The position numbers and the translations under genes were made by a program. A stretch of DNA of 64,000 bases from Streptomyces avicenniae. GTDB lineage: Bacteria > Actinomycetota > Actinomycetes > Streptomycetales > Streptomycetaceae. The stretch is from positions 124,001-188,000 of the forward strand of contig NZ_JOEK01000013.1 in assembly GCF_000719135.1 (NCBI RefSeq), written 5' to 3'. The number at the start of each line of letters is the position of its first letter. Positions within the stretch are counted from its first letter, which is position 1. Under the pieces are notes generated by a model. The model saw only the letters and a list, made by a program, of their open reading frames with translations. It was not told the origin of the DNA and made no database searches. This document shows positions 43,522 through 50,743 of this stretch, one piece after another.

Positions 43522-44484
43522 ATGAGAGTGCTGCTTCTCGGCGCCGCCGGCTACCTGGGCCGGTTCGTCGCCGACCGGCTGCTCGCCGACCCCGCCGTCC
43601 AGCTCACCGCACTCGGCCGCGGTGACGACGCCGATGTCCGCTTCGACCTGTCCACCGGCAGCCCCGGCGCGCTGACCCGCTTCCTCGACGCCGTCCACCC
43701 CGGGGTGGTCATCAACTGCGCGGGCGCCATCCGCGGCACCGCCAGCGAGCTGGCCCGCCACAACACCGTCGCCACGGCGACGCTGTGCGAGTCGCTGCGC
43801 CGCAGCGGCTGCCGTGCCCGTCTCGTCCACATCGGCTGCGCCGCCGAGTACGGGCCCTCGCCGAACGGCTCCTCGATCGCCGAGGACGCCGTCGCGCGCC
43901 CGGGCGGTCCTTACGGCGTCAGCAAGCTCGCCGCCACCGAACTGGTCCTCGGCTCGGGGCTCGACGCGATCGTGCTGCGCGTCTTCTCCCCGACGGGCCC
44001 CGGCACCCCCGCCGGGTCGCCGCTCGGGCGGCTGGCCGACGCCCTGCGCCGCGCGATGCAGCACGGCGACACCGAGCTGAAGCTCGGCGGGCTCGCCGTC
44101 CACCGCGACTTCGTGGACGTCCGCGACGTCGCGCGCGCCGTGCACGCGGCGACGCTGTCCGCCGCCCAGGGCGTCGTCAACATCGGCACGGGCCACGCCG
44201 TACGGCTGCGCGAGGCCGCCGTCTCCCTGGCGCGGATCTCCGGCTTCACCGGGGCGCTGCACGAGCTGGAGGGGCCGTCCGTGCCCCGGCAGCTCCACGA
44301 GCCGGGCGGCCACCACCACACGCCCGCCGCCTCCCACCCCGTCGCGCCGCCCTACCCCGACGGCTGCGGCGGCTGGCAGCAGGCCGACGTCCGCACGGCC
44401 CGCGACCGCCTCGGCTGGCGCGCGCGGATCGGGCTTGAGGAGTCGCTCGCCGACATCTGGATGGAGGCCGCCTGCCGTATGTGA
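43522..44484 (+). CDS. NAD-dependent epimerase/dehydratase
   Basis: 320-residue short-chain Rossmann enzyme. Nucleotide motif GAAGYLG at the N-terminus, YGVSK near residue 132 (catalytic Tyr/Lys), VHRDFVDVRDVARAVHAA, and a C-terminal WxxRIGLEESLADIW helix typical of sugar-nucleotide epimerases. A His/Pro-rich insert (GGHHHTPAASHP) lies near residue 260. AAGGAG lies upstream of the ATG. It probably modifies the sugar nucleotide used by the preceding glycosyltransferase. Confidence 0.88.
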   Translation: MRVLLLGAAGYLGRFVADRLLADPAVQLTALGRGDDADVRFDLSTGSPGALTRFLDAVHPGVVINCAGAIRGTASELARHNTVATATLCESLRRSGCRARLVHIGCAAEYGPSPNGSSIAEDAVARPGGPYGVSKLAATELVLGSGLDAIVLRVFSPTGPGTPAGSPLGRLADALRRAMQHGDTELKLGGLAVHRDFVDVRDVARAVHAATLSAAQGVVNIGTGHAVRLREAAVSLARISGFTGALHELEGPSVPRQLHEPGGHHHTPAASHPVAPPYPDGCGGWQQADVRTARDRLGWRARIGLEESLADIWMEAACRM

Positions 44485-44531
44485 CCGGCGCCCGGCCCGG
44501 CCGCCTGCCCGGACTGTGGAACGGGTGTCTC

Positions 44532-44557
44532 GGAATGGGACGGCGCGTGGCAGTGTT
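44532..44557 (+). promoter_or_regulatory. Sigma-R-type promoter for moeZ
   Basis: GGAAT (44532-44536), an 18-base spacer and GTT (44555-44557) match exactly the published Streptomyces sigma-R (thiol-oxidative stress) consensus GGAAT-N18-GTT. It is 43 bases before the moeZ start and correctly oriented. moeB/moeZ is, from memory, a reported sigma-R target in S. coelicolor. Confidence 0.72.
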
Positions 44558-44599
44558 GGGGGAGAGTCACGACTGTTCCCTTAGACCTACGGAGTCCCC

Positions 44600-45778
44600 G
44601 TGTCGCTGCCACCCCTGGTAGAGCCGGCCGCCGAGCTCACCGTCGATGAGGTCCGCAGGTACTCCCGCCACCTGATCATCCCCGACGTCGGGATGGACGG
44701 GCAGAAGCGGCTGAAGAACGCCAAGGTGCTGGCTGTCGGCGCGGGCGGTCTGGGGTCGCCCGCGCTGATGTACCTGGCCGCCGCCGGGGTCGGCACGCTC
44801 GGCATCGTCGAGTTCGACACCGTGGACGAGTCCAACCTCCAGCGGCAGATCATCCACAGCCAGGCGGACATCGGCAAGTCCAAGGCGCTCTCCGCGAAGG
44901 AGACCGTCCAGGGCATCAACCCCCTCGTCCAGGTCAACCTGCACGAGGAGCGCCTGGACTCGTCCAACGTCATGGAGCTGTTCGCGCAGTACGACCTGAT
45001 CGTCGATGGCACGGACAACTTCGCGACCCGCTACCTGGTCAACGACGCCTGCGTGCTGCTCGACAAGCCGTACGTGTGGGGCTCCATCTACCGGTTCGAC
45101 GGGCAGGCGTCCGTCTTCTGGTCGGAGCACGGCCCCTGCTACCGCTGCCTCTACCCCGAGCCCCCGCCGCCCGGCATGGTCCCGTCCTGCGCCGAGGGCG
45201 GCGTGCTCGGCGTGCTGTGCGCGTCGGTCGGCTCCATCCAGGTCACCGAGGCCATCAAGCTGCTCGCCGGGATCGGCGACCCGCTGGTCGGCCGGCTGAT
45301 GATCTACGACGCCCTGGAGATGACGTACCGCCAGGTCAAGGTCCGCAAGGACCCGGACTGCGCCGTCTGCGGCGACAACCCGACCGTCACCGAGCTGATC
45401 GACTACGAGGCGTTCTGCGGCGTCGTCTCCGACGAGGCCCAGGCGGCGGCGCTCGACTCCACGATCACGCCGCGCCAGCTCAAGGAGTGGATCGACGGTG
45501 ACGAGAAGATCGACATCATCGACGTCCGCGAGCCGAACGAGTACGAGATCGTCTCGATCCCGGGCGCGCGCCTGATCCCGAAGAACGAGTTCCTGATGGG
45601 CAACGCGCTCAGCGACCTGCCGCAGGACCGGCGGATCGTCCTGCACTGCAAGACGGGCGTGCGCTCCGCCGAGGTGCTCGCGGTCCTGAAGAACGCGGGC
45701 TTCGCCGACGCCGTGCACGTGGGCGGCGGCGTCATCGGCTGGGTCAACCAGATCGAGCCGGAGAAGCCGGTCTACTGA
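44600..45778 (+). CDS. moeZ: Adenylyltransferase/sulfurtransferase MoeZ
   Basis: 392-residue two-domain enzyme. The N-terminal E1-like adenylation domain (GAGGLGSPALMYLAAAGVG; DGTDNFATRYLVND; zinc Cys CYRC and CAVC) adenylates C-termini of ubiquitin-like sulfur carriers. The C-terminal rhodanese domain carries Cys350 in LHCKTGVRSAEV, the persulfide site. It supplies sulfur for molybdopterin, thiamin or cysteine (CysO) routes. GTG at 44600. A sigma-R promoter motif lies upstream, fitting a role in sulfur supply under oxidative stress. Confidence 0.95.
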   Translation: MSLPPLVEPAAELTVDEVRRYSRHLIIPDVGMDGQKRLKNAKVLAVGAGGLGSPALMYLAAAGVGTLGIVEFDTVDESNLQRQIIHSQADIGKSKALSAKETVQGINPLVQVNLHEERLDSSNVMELFAQYDLIVDGTDNFATRYLVNDACVLLDKPYVWGSIYRFDGQASVFWSEHGPCYRCLYPEPPPPGMVPSCAEGGVLGVLCASVGSIQVTEAIKLLAGIGDPLVGRLMIYDALEMTYRQVKVRKDPDCAVCGDNPTVTELIDYEAFCGVVSDEAQAAALDSTITPRQLKEWIDGDEKIDIIDVREPNEYEIVSIPGARLIPKNEFLMGNALSDLPQDRRIVLHCKTGVRSAEVLAVLKNAGFADAVHVGGGVIGWVNQIEPEKPVY

Positions 45779-45796
45779 CCGGCGGCACGACGACGG

Positions 45797-45846
45797 ACGA
45801 CGGACGGCGGCGCCGGGGAAGCTCTCCCGGCGCCGCCGTCCGTCGT
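45797..45846. terminator. Perfect 21-bp hairpin terminator after moeZ
   Basis: Arms 45797-45817 and 45826-45846 are perfectly complementary with an 8-base loop. It lies between convergent moeZ and the oxidoreductase gene and is the strongest hairpin noticed in the window. Confidence 0.9.
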
Positions 45847-45857
45847 GTCCGGCGCCG

Positions 45858-46793
45858 TCACGTGACGTCCAGCACCACCTTGCCCGCGACGCGGCGGCCG
45901 AACAGCGCGTCCGCGCCCTCCACCGCCCGCTCCCACGGCCCGCGCCAGCCGATCTGCGCGTCGAGCCGCCCCTCGCCGAGCAGCCGGGCGAGATAGGCGA
46001 GGTCCGGCCCGAACGCGAACCGCGCGTCGCCCGTCGTCAGCCCGGTGCCGACGACGAACAGCTCAAGCCGCCTGTTGACCAGCTTGTGCGCCAGGTTCAG
46101 CACGGTCGGCTCGCCGGAGGCCGCCCCGATCTGCTGCACGACGCCGTGTTCCGCGACGAGGTCCAGCGCGTCCGCCAGCAGCGGCCCGCCGACGTTGTCC
46201 AGCACGCCGTGCACCGGCTCGTCCACGCCGTCCAGCCCGACGACCACCTGCGCCGCGCCCAGCTCCCGCAGGCCCCGGCCGCGTTCGGGCGCGCCCACCG
46301 AGGCGACGACGTCGGCGCCCGCCAGCGCGGCGAGCTGCACCGCGTACCGCCCGACGCCGCCGGACGCGCCGGTCACCAGCACCCGCCGCCCCAGCACCGC
46401 GCCGAGGCGCCGCACCGCGCGCAGCGCGCTCACCCCGGCGGACGGCAGCGCGGCGACGGCGCCCGGCTCCACCCCGTCGGGCAGCACCGCGAGGTCCCGG
46501 CCCGGCACGGCCTGCAGCTGCGCCCAGGCGCCGCCGCCGGGCGCGAACGACGCGACCCGCGTCCCCGCCGGGGGCCCCGAGCCGTCGGCGGCGGCCCGCA
46601 GCACGGTTCCGGCGCTGTCGCGGCCGACGACCTGCCCTGGCGGGTTGCCGCCGACGAGGTCCAGCTCGCCGAAGTTCAGGGAGACGGCCGCGACGCGCAC
46701 CAGCGCCTCGTCGGGCGCCGGTTCAGGGGCGGGCACGTCGTCGGCCAGGCGCAGGCCGCGCGGCGCGTCGGGGTCGTGGATCAGGGCACGCAT
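45858..46793 (-). CDS. Zinc-binding-dehydrogenase-like NADPH:quinone oxidoreductase
   Basis: 311-residue MDR-superfamily enzyme. GroES-like N-terminus with SLNFGELDLVGGNPPGQVVGRD, lacking the Cys/His of catalytic zinc enzymes, so it is of the quinone-reductase type. Rossmann motif VTGASGGVGRYAVQLAALAG. Start MRALIHDPDAPRGLRL with GAGGAG upstream. Reduces quinones or enones with NADPH; physiological substrate unknown. Confidence 0.87.
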   Translation of the reverse strand: MRALIHDPDAPRGLRLADDVPAPEPAPDEALVRVAAVSLNFGELDLVGGNPPGQVVGRDSAGTVLRAAADGSGPPAGTRVASFAPGGGAWAQLQAVPGRDLAVLPDGVEPGAVAALPSAGVSALRAVRRLGAVLGRRVLVTGASGGVGRYAVQLAALAGADVVASVGAPERGRGLRELGAAQVVVGLDGVDEPVHGVLDNVGGPLLADALDLVAEHGVVQQIGAASGEPTVLNLAHKLVNRRLELFVVGTGLTTGDARFAFGPDLAYLARLLGEGRLDAQIGWRGPWERAVEGADALFGRRVAGKVVLDVT

Positions 46794-46916
46794 GGGGCGT
46801 TCTCCTCGCGAGAGCCGTGGGACGGCCTCATGCTCCGCGCCCCGCGCGCGGGCGGTCCAATACCCGCCGTCATGCCCATCGGTTATGGCCGGGCATTCCC
46901 GCGCCCGCGCCCGCGC

Positions 46917-48542
46917 TCAGGCCTCGCAGGTCGTCCCGTCGTCCGGCACGCGCCCGTCGAGGAGGTAGGCGTTCGCCTTGTCGCGCACGCAGTCGTTGCC
47001 GCTGTTGTACGCGCCGTGCCCCTCGCCCTCGTACGTCAGCTCGACGGCGACGTCGTCGCCCAGCGCGTCCTTCATGTGCTCCGTGCCCTCGAACGGGGTC
47101 GCCGGGTCGCCCGTCGTGCCGATCAGCAGGATGGGGGCGGAGCCCTTCGCCTCGACGTCCGGGTGGTCGTGGCGGCCCCGGACGGGCCAGTAGGTGCACG
47201 ACAGCATGCCCCAGGCCATCGGCGGCCCGAAGACCGCCGACGCGTCCTCGAACTGGTCGAGCCGGTCCCGGACGTGGTCCACCGAGTACCGCGCCTTGGA
47301 GTCGGCGCAGTTGATGGCCGTCAGCGACGACTGGAGCGTGGAGTACGTGCCGTCGGGGTTGCGGCCGTTCATCGAGTCGCCCAGGGAGAGCAGGACGGTG
47401 CCGTCGCGGGCGTCGCCCGACAGCGCGTCGTCCAGGCCCTGGGTGAGGTACGGCCAGAAGTCCTCCGAGTACAGCGACTGGGCGATGCCGTTCCAGGCCA
47501 GGGACTGCGTCAGCTCCCTGCCCTCCGGGTCCTGCGTGCGCAGGGGGTGGTCGCGCAGCCGGTCGAGGAAGCGGCCGAGCCGGTCCTCCGCCTCGTCCTT
47601 GTCGCCGCCGAGCGGGCAGTCGTCGTCCTGCGTGCAGTGGTCGAGGTAGCTGCCGAGCGCGAGCTGGAAGCCCCTGGCCTGGCCGAGGGCGCCCTGCTCG
47701 CTGTCGCCCGTCGGGTCCACGACGGCGTCGAGCAGTGCCCGGCCGACGCGGCGCGGGAAGAGGTGCGCGTAGACGCCGCCGAGCTCCGTGCCGTAGGAGA
47801 TGCCGAAGTAGTGCAGCTTCCGGTCGCCGAGCACCTCGCGCATCAGGTCCATGTCCCGCGCGGTGGCGGTCGTCGTGAGGTGCGGCAGCAGGTCGCCCGA
47901 GCGTTCCTCGCAGCCGCGCGCGAAGTCCTTCAGCCGGTCGGTGAACTCCCGGCGCTCGCGGGCCGTACGGGGGTCGGCGTCGGCGGCGAAGAAGGCGTCG
48001 AGCCCCCGGTCGTCCAGGCACTGCACGCCCTCGCTGTCGCCGACGCCGCGCGGGTCGAAGCTGACCAGGTCGTAGCGCTTGTTCAGCTCGGCGTAGTCCC
48101 GGCCGAACGCGGGCAGCGTCGCGACGCCCGAGCCGCCCGGGCCGCCGAAGTTGAACAGCAGCGAGCCGAGGCGCCGCTCGCCCTTCGCGTCGGTGCGGGC
48201 CCTGATCATGGCGAGGTCGATCGTGTCGCCCTCCGGGTCCGTGTAGTCCAGGGGCGCCGTCAGCGTCGCGCACTCCCACGCGGCCCCGTCGGGCAGCGGC
48301 GTGGGGGACGTCTCGGGGCCCTGGGCCGGGTCGGTGCTCGGGCAGGCCGACCAGTCGAGGCGCTGGCCGGTGAGGGAGTCGGGCAGGTCGGACGTGTCGG
48401 TGGCGCGCCCGTCGGCCGCGGGCCGCAGCGAGCCCGGGTCCGCGCCGCCCGTCCCCCCGCCGCAGGCGGCGGTGGTCAGCAGCGCGGCAAGGGCAAGGCA
48501 GGACGGCGCGACGAGTCGGGCACGGCGCATACGGGCTCCCAT
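46917..48542 (-). CDS. Exported alpha/beta hydrolase, tripeptidyl aminopeptidase (TAP) type
   Basis: About 541 residues, lipoprotein: ALAALLTTAACGGG gives lipobox TAAC. The hydrolase core has NFGGPGGSGVATLPAFG (oxyanion), FDPRGVGDSEG, nucleophile region GISYGTELGGVYAHLFP, and the C-terminal TAP domain with LIGTTGDPATPFEGTEHM (acid) and GEGHGAYNSGNDC (His). It cleaves peptides outside the cell. ATG 48542 and ATG 48530 both have ribosome-binding sites; the choice is uncertain by four residues. It is downstream of modB by 58 bases but has no evident functional link. Confidence 0.9.
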   Translation of the reverse strand: MGARMRRARLVAPSCLALAALLTTAACGGGTGGADPGSLRPAADGRATDTSDLPDSLTGQRLDWSACPSTDPAQGPETSPTPLPDGAAWECATLTAPLDYTDPEGDTIDLAMIRARTDAKGERRLGSLLFNFGGPGGSGVATLPAFGRDYAELNKRYDLVSFDPRGVGDSEGVQCLDDRGLDAFFAADADPRTARERREFTDRLKDFARGCEERSGDLLPHLTTTATARDMDLMREVLGDRKLHYFGISYGTELGGVYAHLFPRRVGRALLDAVVDPTGDSEQGALGQARGFQLALGSYLDHCTQDDDCPLGGDKDEAEDRLGRFLDRLRDHPLRTQDPEGRELTQSLAWNGIAQSLYSEDFWPYLTQGLDDALSGDARDGTVLLSLGDSMNGRNPDGTYSTLQSSLTAINCADSKARYSVDHVRDRLDQFEDASAVFGPPMAWGMLSCTYWPVRGRHDHPDVEAKGSAPILLIGTTGDPATPFEGTEHMKDALGDDVAVELTYEGEGHGAYNSGNDCVRDKANAYLLDGRVPDDGTTCEA

Positions 48543-48600
48543 CGATTGCTCCGACAGGCCCATCGTCGGCGCGCCCGCCGCGCCCCGCCCCCGCAGGACG

Positions 48601-49434
48601 TCAACCGGGTGAGCGGCGCACCGACCCCAGCCAGCGCCCGCGCAGCCCCACGATCACGGCCGCCGCGATCAGCAGCAGGAGCAGCGAGACGGCGGTGGCC
48701 GCCTCCGGGTCCTCCTGGAGCAGCAGGTACACCTTGAGGGGGAGCGTCTGCGTCGTGCCCTCCAGATTGCCCGCGAACGTGATGGTCGCGCCGAACTCGC
48801 CCAGCGCGCGCGCCCAGCACAGCGCCGCCCCCGCCGCGAGCGACGGCCCGACCATCGGCAGCGTGACGAGGCGCAGCGTCGTCAGCGGGCCCGCGCCCAT
48901 CGTCGCGGCGGCCTCCTCGTACTGCGGCTCGATCCCGGCGAGCGCGCCCTCCAGGGTGATGACGAGGAACGGCATCGACACGAACACGGCGGCCAGCACC
49001 GCGCCCGCCGTGCTGAACGGCAGGTTGACGCCGATCGACTCCAGCGGCCCGCCCAGCAGCCCGCGCCGCCCGAGCCCCCGCAGCAGCGCCACCCCGGCGA
49101 CCGTCGGCGGCAGCACCATCGGCAGGATGACGAGGCAGCGCACCGCCGTCCTGCCGGGGAAGTCGGTGCGCGCCAGCAGCCAGGCCAGCGGGACACCGAC
49201 CGCGACGGACAGGACCAGCGCCCAGCCGGAGACGAGCAATGACAGCCGCAGCGCCTCGACGACGGACGGCTCCGTCAGCCGGGCCCCCAGGTCGTGCCAG
49301 GGCGCGTCGGCGACGATGCCGAGCAGCGGGACCAGCAGGAACGCGACGGCCAGCAGCGCGGGCAGCGCGAGCGTCAGGGGCGGGCGGTGCCGGACGCGGG
49401 TCGTCGTCCGGCCGCCGCCGCGCCGAGGTGTCAC
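48601..49434 (-). CDS. modB: Molybdate ABC transporter permease ModB
   Basis: 277 residues, five to six helices. EAA loop EEAAATMGAGPLTTLRLVTLP (near residue 192) and the typical FGATITFAGNLEGTTQTLPL identify a molybdate/sulfate-type permease. GTG at 49434 overlaps the modA stop (GTGA). It needs an ATPase (ModC), but the next gene is an unrelated exported peptidase; no modC is present in the window. Confidence 0.93.
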   Translation of the reverse strand: MTPRRGGGRTTTRVRHRPPLTLALPALLAVAFLLVPLLGIVADAPWHDLGARLTEPSVVEALRLSLLVSGWALVLSVAVGVPLAWLLARTDFPGRTAVRCLVILPMVLPPTVAGVALLRGLGRRGLLGGPLESIGVNLPFSTAGAVLAAVFVSMPFLVITLEGALAGIEPQYEEAAATMGAGPLTTLRLVTLPMVGPSLAAGAALCWARALGEFGATITFAGNLEGTTQTLPLKVYLLLQEDPEAATAVSLLLLLIAAAVIVGLRGRWLGSVRRSPG

Positions 49435-50249
49435 GGGGCGAGGAAGCCCGCGTCGGCCAGGACCGCCTGCGCCTCGTCGGACAGCAGCCACTCCACGAAG
49501 TCCGCCGCGGCCTCGGCGTTCTCCGACTCGGTCAGCGCGGCGGCCGGGTAGGCGGCGAGGACGTTGTCCTCCTCGGGGATCGGCACGGTGCGGACCGCGT
49601 CCTCCCCTGCGGCGGTCGCGTCCGTGACGTAGACGAGCCCCGCGTCGGCCTCGCCCAGCTCCACCTTGCTGAGGACGGCGCGGACGTTCGGCTCCTCCGA
49701 GTCGGGCTGCGCGTCGATGCCGAGGGCGTCCAGGATCTCGCGGCCGTACCGCCCGGCCGGGACCTCGGGCGCGGCCAGGACGAGCCGCAGGTCGGAGTCG
49801 GCCAGATCGGTCAGGTCGTCCACGCCGCCCGGGTCGTCGGGCGGGGTGACGAGGGTGAGCGCGTTGCGGGCGATGACGGACGGGTCCTCGGTGAGGTCGG
49901 CGACACCGTCCATCGTCGTGGTGTCGGCGGTCACCAGGACGTCGGCGGGCACGCCCTCCTGGACCTGGGCGGCCAATTCCTGGGAACCGGCGAACGAGAA
50001 GGTCAGCGTCACGCCGTCGTTGGCCGCCTCGTACACCTCCGCCGCGTCCTCGAACACGTCGGTGAGGGAGGCGGCGGCCAGCACCGTCAGCTCGACGGAC
50101 TCACCACCGCCGCTCGCGGACGGCGAGGCGCCCGAGGCGTCGTCCCCGTCCGAGGAGTCGTCGGAGCCGCACGCCGCGAGCAGGGCGACGGCGAGGACGG
50201 CGGGCAGGGCCCGGGTGAGACGGGAAAGCGGCGGCATTGAGTACCTCAC
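49431..50249 (-). CDS. modA: Molybdate-binding lipoprotein ModA
   Basis: 272 residues. Lipobox LLAAC near residue 26, then a Ser/Asp/Gly linker. Molybdate-pocket segments VLAAASLTDVFEDAAEVYE, SFAGSQELAAQVQEG and ADVLVTADTTTMDG follow the ModA pattern, as do KVELGEADAGLVYVTDA and PIPEEDNVLAAYPAA. GTG at 50249 overlaps the stop of the upstream regulator (GTGA). ATG at 50237 is an alternative that would remove four residues. It captures molybdate for molybdenum cofactor; moeZ lies 4 kb away. Confidence 0.94.
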   Translation of the reverse strand: MRYSMPPLSRLTRALPAVLAVALLAACGSDDSSDGDDASGASPSASGGGESVELTVLAAASLTDVFEDAAEVYEAANDGVTLTFSFAGSQELAAQVQEGVPADVLVTADTTTMDGVADLTEDPSVIARNALTLVTPPDDPGGVDDLTDLADSDLRLVLAAPEVPAGRYGREILDALGIDAQPDSEEPNVRAVLSKVELGEADAGLVYVTDATAAGEDAVRTVPIPEEDNVLAAYPAAALTESENAEAAADFVEWLLSDEAQAVLADAGFLAP

Positions 50250-50644
50250 ACCGTGTCGATGTGGACGTTGGTGGCCTTCACCCGGGCGACGGCCTCCATG
50301 CCGACGGCCAGGCCCAGCTCCTCGACGGCCTCGCGGGTCAGCAGCGAGACGAGCCGGTGCGGGCCCGCCTGGACCTCCACCTGGGCCGCCACGTCGCCGA
50401 GCCTGACGGCCGTGATGATGCCGGGGAACGCGTTCCGCGCGGAGGTGTACGGGGCGTCGTCGCCCTCGCCCGTGCCGTCGGCGGCGAGCGCCGCGGCGAA
50501 GGCGGCGAGGTCCACGCCGTCGATCAGCCGCTTGCCCGCGTCGTCACGGCGGGTCGGCAGCCGTCCGGCGTCCGCCCAGCGGCGGACGGTGTCGGGGCTG
50601 ACCCCGAGCAGTCGGGCGGCGCGGCCGATTCCGTAGGAACGCAT
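50246..50644 (-). CDS. HTH-TOBE molybdate-responsive regulator
   Basis: 132 residues. N-terminal MerR/excisionase-like helix-turn-helix (YGIGRAARLLGVSPDTVRRW) plus a C-terminal TOBE (Mop) domain (ARNAFPGIITAVRLGDVAAQV) that binds molybdate. It is a short functional counterpart of ModE and probably represses or activates the following modAB genes when molybdate is present. Overlapping stop/start junctions couple it to modA. The ATG at 50644 lacks a ribosome-binding site; see the -10 motif nearby. Confidence 0.9.
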   Translation of the reverse strand: MRSYGIGRAARLLGVSPDTVRRWADAGRLPTRRDDAGKRLIDGVDLAAFAAALAADGTGEGDDAPYTSARNAFPGIITAVRLGDVAAQVEVQAGPHRLVSLLTREAVEELGLAVGMEAVARVKATNVHIDTV

Positions 50645-50653
50645 GTGCGGCAC

Positions 50654-50659
50654 GTTATG
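50654..50659 (-). promoter_or_regulatory. -10-like element CATAAC for the mod operon
   Basis: Read on the - strand, CATAAC lies nine bases before the regulator ATG. With no ribosome-binding site present, the mRNA may be leaderless or nearly so. Confidence 0.4.
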
Positions 50660-50708
50660 CGGCGCGGGCTCGCGGACGCAAGGCGGCGACGGCCTCACGG
50701 CTCGCATC

Positions 50709-50742
50709 CGCGGCCTGTGAGGCGACGCCGCGTCAGGCCGCG
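50709..50742 (-). terminator. Hairpin after the flippase-like gene
   Basis: CGCGGCCTG (50709-50717) pairs with CAGGCCGCG (50734-50742), directly after the stop of the large membrane protein gene on the - strand. Confidence 0.6.
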
Positions 50743-50743
50743 T

